Below, one piece after another: positions 43,439-51,322 of a DNA stretch of 64,000 bases; position 1 is the first letter of the stretch; every line of letters starts with the position of its first letter. Made by a program: the position numbers and the translations under genes. Below the pieces are notes generated by a model. The model made no database searches, was not told where the DNA came from, and saw only the letters and a list, made by a program, of their open reading frames with translations. The stretch is from Klebsiella sp. WP3-W18-ESBL-02 (GTDB lineage: Bacteria; Pseudomonadota; Gammaproteobacteria; Enterobacterales; Enterobacteriaceae): positions 434,001-498,000 of the forward strand of contig NZ_AP021972.1 of assembly GCF_014168815.1 (NCBI RefSeq), given 5' to 3'.

Positions 43439-44264
43439 TGACCGCAGTTTTATCGAATTAAAAGCGCGCCAGCATGCGCATGCGCTGCTGGATGAAGGCA
43501 GCTACCGTGAACTGCTCGACCCGTTTGAAGGCGTGATGTCGCCGTGGCTGGGCGCGCAGGGCATCGTTCCGCAGGCCGATGACGGCATGGTCGTGGCAAA
43601 AGGCACCATCAATGGCAAACCGGCCGTGGTGGTGGCGATTGAAGGCGCATTCCAGGGCGGCAGCATGGGCGAAGTGTCCGGTGCCAAAATGGCGGCGGCG
43701 CTGGAGCTGGCGGCGGAAGATAACCGCAACGGCATCCCAACGCAGGCCGTTCTGAGTCTGGAAACCGGCGGCGTACGTTTACAAGAAGCGAACCTGGGCC
43801 TGGCGGCGATTGCCGATATCCACGCGGCGATTGTTGACCTGCGTCGTTATACCCCGGTGGTTGGCATTGTGGCCGGTACCGTGGGCTGCTTCGGTGGGAT
43901 GTCCATCGCGGCGGCGCTGTGTAGCTATCTGATTGTGACCCGCGAAGCGCGTCTCGGCCTGAACGGCCCGCAGGTTATCGAACAGGAAGCCGGTATTGAA
44001 GAGTATGACTCCCGCGATCGTCCGTTTATCTGGAGCATGACCGGTGGCGAAATTCGCTACCAAAGCGGCCTGGTGGAAGCACTGGTTGGCGACGGCGTCA
44101 ACGCAGTCAAAGCGGCGATGCATGAGGCGCTGGCGAAAGGCGTTCCGGCGAAACATCGCACCGATAACTATGCCTGGTATCTCGACCGTCTGACGAATTT
44201 CGATACCCGCAAACAGGCGGATACCGAACAGATTCATGCGCTCTTCGCCCGGGAGGTGAAATGA
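43431..44264 (+). CDS. mdcD: Malonate decarboxylase beta subunit
   Basis: MdcD and MdcE form the carboxyltransferase-like decarboxylase that turns malonyl-ACP into acetyl-ACP and CO2. The 277-aa product has a crotonase/carboxyltransferase fold with VVAIEGAFQGGSMGEVSGAK and LSLETGGVRLQEANLGL. No biotin carrier or membrane carboxyltransferase gene is present, so this is the soluble biotin-independent type. Its stop overlaps the mdcE start. Confidence 0.96.
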   Translation: MRDDRSFIELKARQHAHALLDEGSYRELLDPFEGVMSPWLGAQGIVPQADDGMVVAKGTINGKPAVVVAIEGAFQGGSMGEVSGAKMAAALELAAEDNRNGIPTQAVLSLETGGVRLQEANLGLAAIADIHAAIVDLRRYTPVVGIVAGTVGCFGGMSIAAALCSYLIVTREARLGLNGPQVIEQEAGIEEYDSRDRPFIWSMTGGEIRYQSGLVEALVGDGVNAVKAAMHEALAKGVPAKHRTDNYAWYLDRLTNFDTRKQADTEQIHALFAREVK

Positions 44265-45064
44265 TGAGTAACGCAATGAGCCGTGGCGAATTATGGCTGG
44301 AAACGCTGGTTCCGAACGCCAAACGAATCGAAGGGCTGTGCCCGTCTGTGCAGGCTGCTGACGGCGAACTTAACGGTGAAACGGTGCGTTTTGTTGCCGT
44401 GGTGCCGGATGCCAATAACCACTTCCCGCGCGCAGCGAAAGGGGAAGTCGGTCTGCTGGAAGGCTGGACGCTGGCAAAAGTGGTCAGTGAAACCATCGCC
44501 GCAGACGCTGATAAAGCGGTGAAACGTCCGATTGTGGCGGTGATTGATGTACCAAGCCAGGCCTACGGTCGCCGTGAAGAAGCTTTCGGTATTCACCAGG
44601 CGCTGGCCGGTGCCGCAGCGGCGTATGCCAACGCGCGCCTGGCAGGTCACCCGGTGATTGGCCTGATTGTCGGTAAAGCGATGTCCGGTGCGTTTCTGGC
44701 GCACGGCTACCAGGCGAATCGCCTGATCGCCTTCAACGACAAAGGCGTGCTGATTCACGCCATGGGTAAAGAGTCGGCGGCGCGTATCACCCTGCGTACC
44801 GTTGACGCGCTGGAAAAACTGGCGGCGACGATTCCGCCAATGGCGTATGACATCAGCAACTACGCCACGCTGGGGCTGCTGGAAAATCTGCTGGATATCA
44901 GCAATCCGGATGCGCCATCTGCAAACGATCTGACGCTGGTGGTGAACACCTTGCAACAGGCCATCAAAGACGCTCGTCAGGACCCGACGCTGAAAAGCCG
45001 TCTGGGCGCTGACAATCGCCGCAGCTCTGCCCTCGTACGCGAACGCATGCGGGCAAGCTGGTAA
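44261..45064 (+). CDS. mdcE: Malonate decarboxylase gamma subunit
   Basis: MdcE is the second subunit of the decarboxylase pair with MdcD. The 267-aa product shows IVAVIDVPSQAYGRREEAFG and GLIVGKAMSGAFLAHGYQAN, typical of the carboxyltransferase alpha-like fold. Two adjacent ATG codons are possible, 44261 (ATGA overlap with mdcD) and 44264; the GGAGG at 44252-44256 is better spaced for the second. After it a 122-bp gap with a perfect hairpin separates the enzyme genes from mdcF. Confidence 0.95.
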   Translation: MMSNAMSRGELWLETLVPNAKRIEGLCPSVQAADGELNGETVRFVAVVPDANNHFPRAAKGEVGLLEGWTLAKVVSETIAADADKAVKRPIVAVIDVPSQAYGRREEAFGIHQALAGAAAAYANARLAGHPVIGLIVGKAMSGAFLAHGYQANRLIAFNDKGVLIHAMGKESAARITLRTVDALEKLAATIPPMAYDISNYATLGLLENLLDISNPDAPSANDLTLVVNTLQQAIKDARQDPTLKSRLGADNRRSSALVRERMRASW

Positions 45065-45094
45065 GAAAAAAGAGACCTGCCGGATGTACGGCTC

Positions 45095-45118
45095 CATGGG
45101 CGCTTCCCAGCGCCCATG
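45095..45118. other. Perfect 10-bp hairpin between mdcE and mdcF
   Basis: CATGGGCGCT-TCCC-AGCGCCCATG forms a perfect 10-bp, GC-rich stem with a 4-base loop, 31 bp after mdcE. There is no following T run, so it is not a classical terminator. It could slow transcription, protect the mdcABCDE message from 3' decay, or mark an RNase cut site, lowering transporter expression relative to the enzyme. Confidence 0.75.
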
Positions 45119-45186
45119 CGGGCACTTGCATCTGAAAAATAATAATCATCGCGCCAGTGCTAACTTTTTTTCATTACAGGTGAAAT

Positions 45187-46146
45187 ATGACTTACGTAAT
45201 TGTTCATGCTCTTGCTCCGATTTTCGTCATCATGCTGCTGGGATTCTGGGCCGGGAAGGCCAAAATGGTCGATAACAAAAATGTCTCCCTGCTCAATATC
45301 TTCGTGATGGACTTCGCGTTGCCCGCCGCGCTGTTTAGCGCTACCGTACAAACGCCGTGGGCCGGCATCGTGGCGCAGTCACCGCTGATTGTGGTGCTGA
45401 CGCTGGCGATGTGGATTACCTATGCCGCTATCTACTTTATGGCGACCAAGTTGTTCAATAAATCACCGCAGGATGCCGCCGTGCTGACCCTGACCGTGGC
45501 GCTGCCAAACTACGCTGCGCTGGGCCTGCCGATTCTGGGGAGCGTGCTGGGTGAAACCTCGTCTACATCGCTTTCCGTTGCCGTTTCCATCGCTTGTGGT
45601 TCTGTGTTGATGACGCCGTTCTGCCTGCTGATTCTGGAACGTGAAAAAGCGCGTGCGGAAGGTGGCAACTCCGGTTCTACGCTGTCTATGCTGCCGGTAC
45701 TGATGTGGCGTTCAATTAAAAAACCGATCGTAATGGGCCCGCTGCTGGGGGTTATTCTCTCCGCAATTGGCATCAAAATGCCGGACCTGGTGCTGGCGGC
45801 GATCAAACCGCTGGGCCTGTCTGCGACCGCGGCTGCGCTGTTCCTGACCGGGGTGATTCTGTCTGCACGTAAATTGCAGATCAACACCGTCGTGATTACC
45901 TCAACCCTCGCTAAGCTGCTGATTCAACCGGCGATTGCCTGGGCTATCGTTCTTGTTCTCGGCCTGCATGGCTCGGTGGCGATTACCGCGATCCTGATGA
46001 TTGCGCTGTCCGCCGGTTTCTTCGGCGTGGTATTCGGTAACCGCTTTGGCGTGCAGTCGCCGGATGCAGAAGCCGTGCTGCTGTTGAGCTCCGTACTGTG
46101 TATCCTGTCGCTGCCGCTGTTTATCTCGCTGACTTCAGGAATCTAA
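45187..46146 (+). CDS. mdcF: Malonate transporter of the auxin efflux carrier (AEC) family
   Basis: The 319-aa product is an inner-membrane protein with about ten hydrophobic segments arranged in two halves (start MTYVIVHALAPIFVIMLLGF; internal NYAALGLPILGSVLGE), typical of the AEC family. Its place between the decarboxylase and the prosthetic-group genes points to malonate uptake, as for Klebsiella mdcF. It differs from the MdcLM/MadLM two-subunit carriers used in some other bacteria. Confidence 0.9.
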   Translation: MTYVIVHALAPIFVIMLLGFWAGKAKMVDNKNVSLLNIFVMDFALPAALFSATVQTPWAGIVAQSPLIVVLTLAMWITYAAIYFMATKLFNKSPQDAAVLTLTVALPNYAALGLPILGSVLGETSSTSLSVAVSIACGSVLMTPFCLLILEREKARAEGGNSGSTLSMLPVLMWRSIKKPIVMGPLLGVILSAIGIKMPDLVLAAIKPLGLSATAAALFLTGVILSARKLQINTVVITSTLAKLLIQPAIAWAIVLVLGLHGSVAITAILMIALSAGFFGVVFGNRFGVQSPDAEAVLLLSSVLCILSLPLFISLTSGI

Positions 46147-46149
46147 ATC

Positions 46150-46767
46150 ATGAGCACAACATTACGTCCACACGACCTTATCTGGCTGAATGCGCGCGAC
46201 GCGCTTGAAGATGTCACGGAATCCTGGGTGGATACCGTCTGGCATAGCGGCTTGCCGGTAGTGGTGCGACGTGATGTTGATGCGCAGGGGCGCATTCCGG
46301 TGGGCGTCCGCGGGATGAAGCGCGACCAGCGCGCCGCCGGTTGGGTGAAAGCAGAGGCGGTCGTCCGCGTCTGCTCGCCGGAATCGCTGGTAGACCCGCT
46401 GTCGCTGCTGCGCTCGCCCTTTATCTCTCAGCCACCGGTTCAGGTGGCTTTGTTATTGGCGCAGCAGGCATGGCCGTGGACGTGGGGGATTACCGGCAGT
46501 ACTGGCTATGCGCTGGCGACCGGGATCCCGGTTATCCATGCCGCAAGCGATCTGGATCTGTTGATCCGCGCGCCGCAGCCGCTCTCCCGTGAAGCGCTGG
46601 AAACGTGGCAGCAGCAGCTCACCGCCGGACTTTGCCGAGCGGATACCCAGGTGGATACGCCGCGCGGCGGCTTTGCCCTCAATGAATGGCTGCGCGATGG
46701 AAAAGCACTATTAAAAACCTCGCAGGGGCCGCAGTTGGTTCGCGACCCGTGGGGCAGGGAGGAGTGA
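46150..46767 (+). CDS. mdcG: Phosphoribosyl-dephospho-CoA transferase (holo-ACP synthase) MdcG
   Basis: MdcG attaches the prosthetic group made by MdcB to Ser25 of MdcC. The 205-aa product is nucleotidyltransferase-like, with the metal-binding Asp pair in ASDLDLLIR and an upstream GSTGYALATG segment. It starts 3 bp after mdcF and its stop overlaps the mdcH start (TGATG). Confidence 0.93.
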   Translation: MSTTLRPHDLIWLNARDALEDVTESWVDTVWHSGLPVVVRRDVDAQGRIPVGVRGMKRDQRAAGWVKAEAVVRVCSPESLVDPLSLLRSPFISQPPVQVALLLAQQAWPWTWGITGSTGYALATGIPVIHAASDLDLLIRAPQPLSREALETWQQQLTAGLCRADTQVDTPRGGFALNEWLRDGKALLKTSQGPQLVRDPWGREE

Positions 46768-47663
46768 TGAAAATTCTGTTTACCTTCCCGGGGCAGGGGA
46801 CGCAGCACGCAGGAATGCTGCAAAACCTTCCGGGGACGGAACTGGCCCAGGCGCGTGAGGTGCTTGGCGCTGAGGTTGATACGCTGGATACCCCTGAGGC
46901 GCTCAAACATACCCGAGCCGTTCAACTGTCTCTGCTGATTGCTGGCGTTGCATGGGCGCGCGAGCTAGAGCGTCGTGGCGTAGCGCCTGATATCGTCAGT
47001 GGACTCTCCATTGGCGCGTACCCGGCGGCGGTGGTTGCCGGTGCGCTCGACTTCGCCGACGCGCTGACGCTGGTCGCGCTGCGCGGTGACTTAATGGAGC
47101 TGGCCTACCCGCACGGCTACGGCCTGACGGCAATCATGGGGCTAACGCTGAGTCAGGTGGAAAGCCTGGTCGAAGGCAGCGGAACCTATACCGCTAACCT
47201 GAACGCCGAAACGCAGATAGTGATTGCCGGTCCTGATGACGCGATGGCCGAAGTAGCGAAACGCGCGATGGCCAAAGGGGCCAGTAAGGCGCCTCGCCTG
47301 GCGGTGAGCGTGCCGTCGCATTGTGCACTGTTGGCCGAGCCCGCGCAAAAGCTGGTTGAGGCGTTCAGCCATGTGACGCTTTCCCGCCCGCGCTACGCCT
47401 ACCTGAGCGGTAGCACCGGTCGCGTGCTGTGGCAGCCGGAACGTATTGCTGACGATCTGGCGATGAATATGGCGCGCACGGTGCGCTGGCAGGAGGCGGT
47501 GATTTCCGCCAACGAACGTGAAGCACGGCTGGCGATTGAAATGCCGCCCGGTGGCATACTGACCTGCTTAACGCGTCAGGCGGCGTGGGAAGGGGAGTCT
47601 ATTTCTCTGGAGCGCAGCGGCGTGGATGTGGCTGTGCACCTGGCGAAGCGTCTTCGTGCGTGA
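46767..47663 (+). CDS. mdcH: Malonyl-CoA:ACP transacylase MdcH
   Basis: MdcH loads the holo carrier protein with malonyl from malonyl-CoA to start the cycle. The 298-aa product is a FabD-type acyltransferase with FTFPGQGTQHAGML at the start and the nucleophile serine in GLSIGAYPAAV; the catalytic His is in SVPSHCALL. I chose the ATG at 46767, overlapping the mdcG stop; the frame also extends upstream inside mdcG. It is the last gene of the rightward cluster. Confidence 0.94.
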   Translation: MKILFTFPGQGTQHAGMLQNLPGTELAQAREVLGAEVDTLDTPEALKHTRAVQLSLLIAGVAWARELERRGVAPDIVSGLSIGAYPAAVVAGALDFADALTLVALRGDLMELAYPHGYGLTAIMGLTLSQVESLVEGSGTYTANLNAETQIVIAGPDDAMAEVAKRAMAKGASKAPRLAVSVPSHCALLAEPAQKLVEAFSHVTLSRPRYAYLSGSTGRVLWQPERIADDLAMNMARTVRWQEAVISANEREARLAIEMPPGGILTCLTRQAAWEGESISLERSGVDVAVHLAKRLRA

Positions 47664-47670
47664 TGTGATT

Positions 47671-47700
47671 GCCCGATGGCGCTGCGCTTACCGGGCCTAC
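47671..47700. repeat. Single REP palindrome between mdcH and mdcR
   Basis: Arms GCCCGATGG and TTACCGGGC (imperfect), followed by CTAC, form one REP unit 7 bp after the mdcH stop. A host-type REP inside the accessory block suggests that the block has been resident for some time or came from a close relative. Confidence 0.75.
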
Positions 47701-47742
47701 AGGCTGTGTCGTTTGTGGGCCGGTAGCATCGCCATTCGGCAA

Positions 47743-48675
47743 TCAGGCGTTGGGGTTGAGGCTACGCGCATACATGCGGCCTTCGGCGGCCAGCGCCAGC
47801 AAGCTAGGGTCGCGTTCGCGGTTACGGGCAAAGACAATCGCAATCAGCTGCCGCATTTGATACGGGTCCGCCAGTTTTTGCAGATGCACCGTATTTTCAT
47901 ACATCTTTTTCATTCGCCCCGGCATCAGGGTAAACCCGACGCCTGCCTGCACCAGACTCAGCATTGAGAAAATATCGTTTACGCGGGTCACAATTTCCGG
48001 TTCGAACCCGGCGATATGAAACGCTTCCTGGAATCCGGCATAGGTGGCGAACCCTTCGGCCAGTGAGACAAACTTCTCGTTGCGATAATCGCGCAGATCC
48101 GCCGTTTTATGCGTATCCAATGTCGAAGTGATCGGCGCAGCAAGGTAAATATCATCGTGAAACAGCGGCAGTACTTCCAGGCTGTTACGATCGATTTCGC
48201 TTTCTGAAATGGAGATCAGAATCGCATCGAGGGTGCCGTCTTCCAGCATCTTCAGCAGGGCTTCATTTGAACCCATCGTGAGATCCATCTCGAGATCCGG
48301 ACGACGCAGTTTCATCCCCATAATCAGCCGCGGCACCGTCTCCAGCGTCAGCGAATACAGCGTGCCAACGCGCAGACGGCCTTGTCCGACGCCTGCCGTT
48401 TTGCGAGCTTCTTCCAGCCCGCGTTCCATCAGTTGCGTCACTTCCTGACAGTATTCCAGCAGCGTCCACGCCGCCGGTTGGGCAAGCAGATTACGCCCTT
48501 TGTGCACGAACAGCGGACAACGCACGTTCTCTTCCAGCGTATGCAGCGCCCGGTGCACGCTGACGCCGCTGATATTCAGCGCCTCAGCGGTACGGGCGAT
48601 GTTGCCCTTCTCCATAAAGGTCATGAAGATGGTGAGCTTGCGGAAGGTAATGTCGTCGGTGATTGACAGGTTCAT
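47743..48675 (-). CDS. mdcR: LysR-type regulator of malonate use
   Basis: The 310-aa product is a LysR-type transcription factor. It has an N-terminal winged helix-turn-helix (TFMEKGNIARTAEALNISGV, about residues 18-37) and a C-terminal periplasmic-binding-like effector domain. It faces mdcH tail to tail and starts only 15 bp downstream of yheS on the same strand. It may therefore be read from yheS as well as from a promoter inside the end of yheS. Activation of mdcA by MdcR with malonate or a derived signal is inferred from Klebsiella. Confidence 0.9.
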   Translation of the reverse strand: MNLSITDDITFRKLTIFMTFMEKGNIARTAEALNISGVSVHRALHTLEENVRCPLFVHKGRNLLAQPAAWTLLEYCQEVTQLMERGLEEARKTAGVGQGRLRVGTLYSLTLETVPRLIMGMKLRRPDLEMDLTMGSNEALLKMLEDGTLDAILISISESEIDRNSLEVLPLFHDDIYLAAPITSTLDTHKTADLRDYRNEKFVSLAEGFATYAGFQEAFHIAGFEPEIVTRVNDIFSMLSLVQAGVGFTLMPGRMKKMYENTVHLQKLADPYQMRQLIAIVFARNRERDPSLLALAAEGRMYARSLNPNA

Positions 48676-48690
48676 CGTCCGCCCTTCTTG

Positions 48691-50598
48691 TCAGTCGTTT
48701 TGCATCATTTGTTCGAGCTGCTCCTGCGCCTCCAGCCACGCCATTTCGCACTCCTCCAGCCCGGATTTGGCGCTGGCCTGAAGCTGCAGGCATTCGGTCA
48801 TTTCGGCTTTGCGGCTCGGATCGTAAAGGCTGCTGTCACCCAGCTTTTCTTCCGCCTGCGCCAACTGGGCATTGAGTTTCTCCATCTCTTTTTCCAGGCG
48901 GGTAATCTCTTTGCGCAGCGGCTGGGTCAGCGTGCGTAGCTCGGCTTCACGGCGCTTCTGGTCTTTACGCGATTGAGCGCTGTTGGCGTTGTTTTCTTTT
49001 GGCGCTTCGTCGGCCTGGTTTTCCTGTTTTTGCACGTCGCTCAGCCACTGCTGATAATCTTCCAGGTCGCCGTCGAATGGCTCGACCTTTTTGTCGTGCA
49101 CCAGATACAGATCGTCAGTGGTGGAGCGGATCAGGTGGCGATCGTGCGAGACCACGACCAGCGCGCCTTCGAAATCGATCAGCGCTTCGGTCAGCGCCTG
49201 GCGCATATCGAGATCCAGGTGGTTAGTCGGTTCATCGAGCAGCAGCAGGTTCGGGCGCTGCCAGACGATCAGCGCCAGCACCAGACGGGCTTTCTCGCCG
49301 CCAGAGAAACGGGCGGTGTGTTCGGTCACTTTGTCGCCCTGGAAGCCGAAGCCGCCGAGGTAGTCGCGTAGCTTCTGCTCCAGCTCCTGTGGCGCCATAC
49401 GCGCCAGATGCTGCAACGGCGATTCGTCCGCGCGCAGGAATTCCAACTGATGCTGGGCGAAGTAACCGAGCTTAATGCCTTTGGCGAGGCCGATTTCGCC
49501 GTGCAGCGGCTCCAGTTCGCCCGCCAGCAGCTTAATCAGCGTCGATTTACCCGCGCCGTTGCGGCCCAGCAGGCCGATACGCGAGCCCGGCACCAGGTTC
49601 AGTTTGATCGACTCGAGGATCGTGCGATCGCCGTAACCCGCGCTGACTTTTTCCATTTTCAGCAATGGGTTCGGCAGGCTTTCCGGCGCGCGGAAGCTGA
49701 AGTGGAACGGGTTATCGACGTGGGCCGGGGCAATTAGCTCCATACGCTCAAGCATCTTGATACGGCTCTGTGCCTGCTTGGCCTTCGTAGCCTTCGCACG
49801 GAAACGGTCGATATAGCTTTGCAGATGCGCCACGCGCTCCTGCTGGCTTTCGTACATCGCCTGTTGCTGCGCCAGGCGCGTCGCGCGCTGTACTTCAAAC
49901 GAGCTGTAGTTGCCGGTGTATTCGAACATCGTTTCTTGTTCGATATGAATAATTTTGTCCACCACCGGGTCGAGGAAGTCGCGGTCGTGGGAAATCAGAA
50001 TCAGCGTGCCCTGGTAGCTCTTCAGCCATCTCTCCAGCCAGATCACCGCATCAAGGTCGAGGTGGTTAGTCGGTTCATCGAGCAGCAGCAGGTCGGAGCG
50101 GCAAATCAGCGCCTGCGCCAGGTTAAGGCGCATACGCCAGCCGCCCGAGAAGTCGCTGACCGGGCGGTCGAGCTGTTCGTTGCTGAAGCCCAGACCGTGC
50201 AGCAGGCTGGAGGCACGAGAGCGGATAGTCCACGCGTCAATCGCGTCCAGCTTGCCGTGAACGGTGGCAATGGCGTGGCCATCATCGCGTTCGTTAGCAT
50301 CGTTGAGCTGAGCTTCAAGCTGGCGATATTCGCGGTCACCGTCAATGACATAGTCCAGAGCGGGCTGAGGCAGCGCAGGGGTTTCCTGGTTTACCCACGC
50401 CAGTTGCCAGCTGCTGGGATAGGTAAAGTTGCCGCCGTCGGCGCTTATCTCGTTTTTCAGCAGCGCGAGGAGCGTGGATTTGCCACAGCCGTTTTTCCCC
50501 ACCAGGCCGACTTTCTGCCCTGGGTTGATGGTGGCCGATGCGTTATCCAGCAGGACACGCACGCCGCGACGAATTTGTAACGAGGAGAAAACAATCAT
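48691..50598 (-). CDS. yheS: ABC-F family ATPase YheS
   Basis: The 635-aa product (637 in E. coli) has two ABC ATPase domains and no membrane segments, the layout of ribosome-associated ABC-F proteins. Walker A motifs are GKNGCGKST (residues 34-42) and GRNGAGKST in the second domain; signatures are SDFSGGWRMRL and ARFSGGEKARL. Each domain has a Walker B ending LLLDEPTNHLDLD. The C terminus is a long charged coiled coil (about 540-625). It is divergent from kefG and marks the right border of the malonate block. Confidence 0.97.
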   Translation of the reverse strand: MIVFSSLQIRRGVRVLLDNASATINPGQKVGLVGKNGCGKSTLLALLKNEISADGGNFTYPSSWQLAWVNQETPALPQPALDYVIDGDREYRQLEAQLNDANERDDGHAIATVHGKLDAIDAWTIRSRASSLLHGLGFSNEQLDRPVSDFSGGWRMRLNLAQALICRSDLLLLDEPTNHLDLDAVIWLERWLKSYQGTLILISHDRDFLDPVVDKIIHIEQETMFEYTGNYSSFEVQRATRLAQQQAMYESQQERVAHLQSYIDRFRAKATKAKQAQSRIKMLERMELIAPAHVDNPFHFSFRAPESLPNPLLKMEKVSAGYGDRTILESIKLNLVPGSRIGLLGRNGAGKSTLIKLLAGELEPLHGEIGLAKGIKLGYFAQHQLEFLRADESPLQHLARMAPQELEQKLRDYLGGFGFQGDKVTEHTARFSGGEKARLVLALIVWQRPNLLLLDEPTNHLDLDMRQALTEALIDFEGALVVVSHDRHLIRSTTDDLYLVHDKKVEPFDGDLEDYQQWLSDVQKQENQADEAPKENNANSAQSRKDQKRREAELRTLTQPLRKEITRLEKEMEKLNAQLAQAEEKLGDSSLYDPSRKAEMTECLQLQASAKSGLEECEMAWLEAQEQLEQMMQND

Positions 50599-50770
50599 AA
50601 GGCGCCGTATGTTCTGAATATGTTAAATTGTCATTGTGGTAATGTAATGTGGTAAGCGAATCGCTAGACCGGGCCGCAATGGTAGCCCAAAACGATGACT
50701 ATACACAAAATCATTCAGGTTGCGTTTAGCGACCCGAAAGAGGATGTGATTGACGCCCGGGAGGGGAATA

Positions 50771-51322
50771 ATGACGCAGACGGCGAAAGTATTGCTGATC
50801 TATGCCCATCCGGAATCACAGGACTCGGTCGCTAACCGGGTTTTGCTCAAGCCGGCTTTGCAGTTAAGTAACGTGACCGTGCACGATCTGTACGCGCACT
50901 ATCCTGATTTTTTTATTGATATCCCGCGCGAGCAGGCGCTGCTGCGCGAGCATGATGTCATTGTCTTCCAGCACCCGCTTTATACCTACAGCTGCCCGGC
51001 GCTGCTCAAAGAGTGGCTTGACCGCGTACTCAGCCGCGGCTTTGCCAGCGGTATTGGTGGCAATCAGCTGGCAGGAAAGTATTGGCGCAGCGTTATCACA
51101 ACCGGTGAACCGGAAAGCGCCTATCGTCATGACGGGCTCAACCGTTATCCGATGAGCGATATTCTGCGCCCGTTTGAACTCACCGCCGCTATGTGCCATA
51201 TGCACTGGATGAGTCCGATAATTGTTTATTGGGCGCGACGTCAGCCGCCTAATGAACTGGCAAGCCAGGCGAAAGCCTACGCCGACTGGCTGGCGGCGCC
51301 GATAACGGCAGGAGGGCGATGA
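50771..51322 (+). CDS. kefG: KefG, ancillary flavoprotein of the KefB potassium efflux system
   Basis: KefG is a quinone-oxidoreductase-like flavodoxin-fold protein needed for full KefB activity. The 183-aa product shows LIYAHPESQDSVANR, FQHPLYTYSCPALLKEWLDR and TTGEPESAY. The ATG at 50771 follows a GAGGGG ribosome site and gives the family N terminus; an ATG at 50750 is less well placed. The stop codon overlaps the kefB start. Confidence 0.96.
   Translation: MTQTAKVLLIYAHPESQDSVANRVLLKPALQLSNVTVHDLYAHYPDFFIDIPREQALLREHDVIVFQHPLYTYSCPALLKEWLDRVLSRGFASGIGGNQLAGKYWRSVITTGEPESAYRHDGLNRYPMSDILRPFELTAAMCHMHWMSPIIVYWARRQPPNELASQAKAYADWLAAPITAGGR

Noticed and set aside
50695..50835. 46-codon frame overlapping the start of kefG
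   Set aside because: There is no ribosome site, no recognisable sequence, and more than half of it lies inside kefG in another frame; most likely chance.
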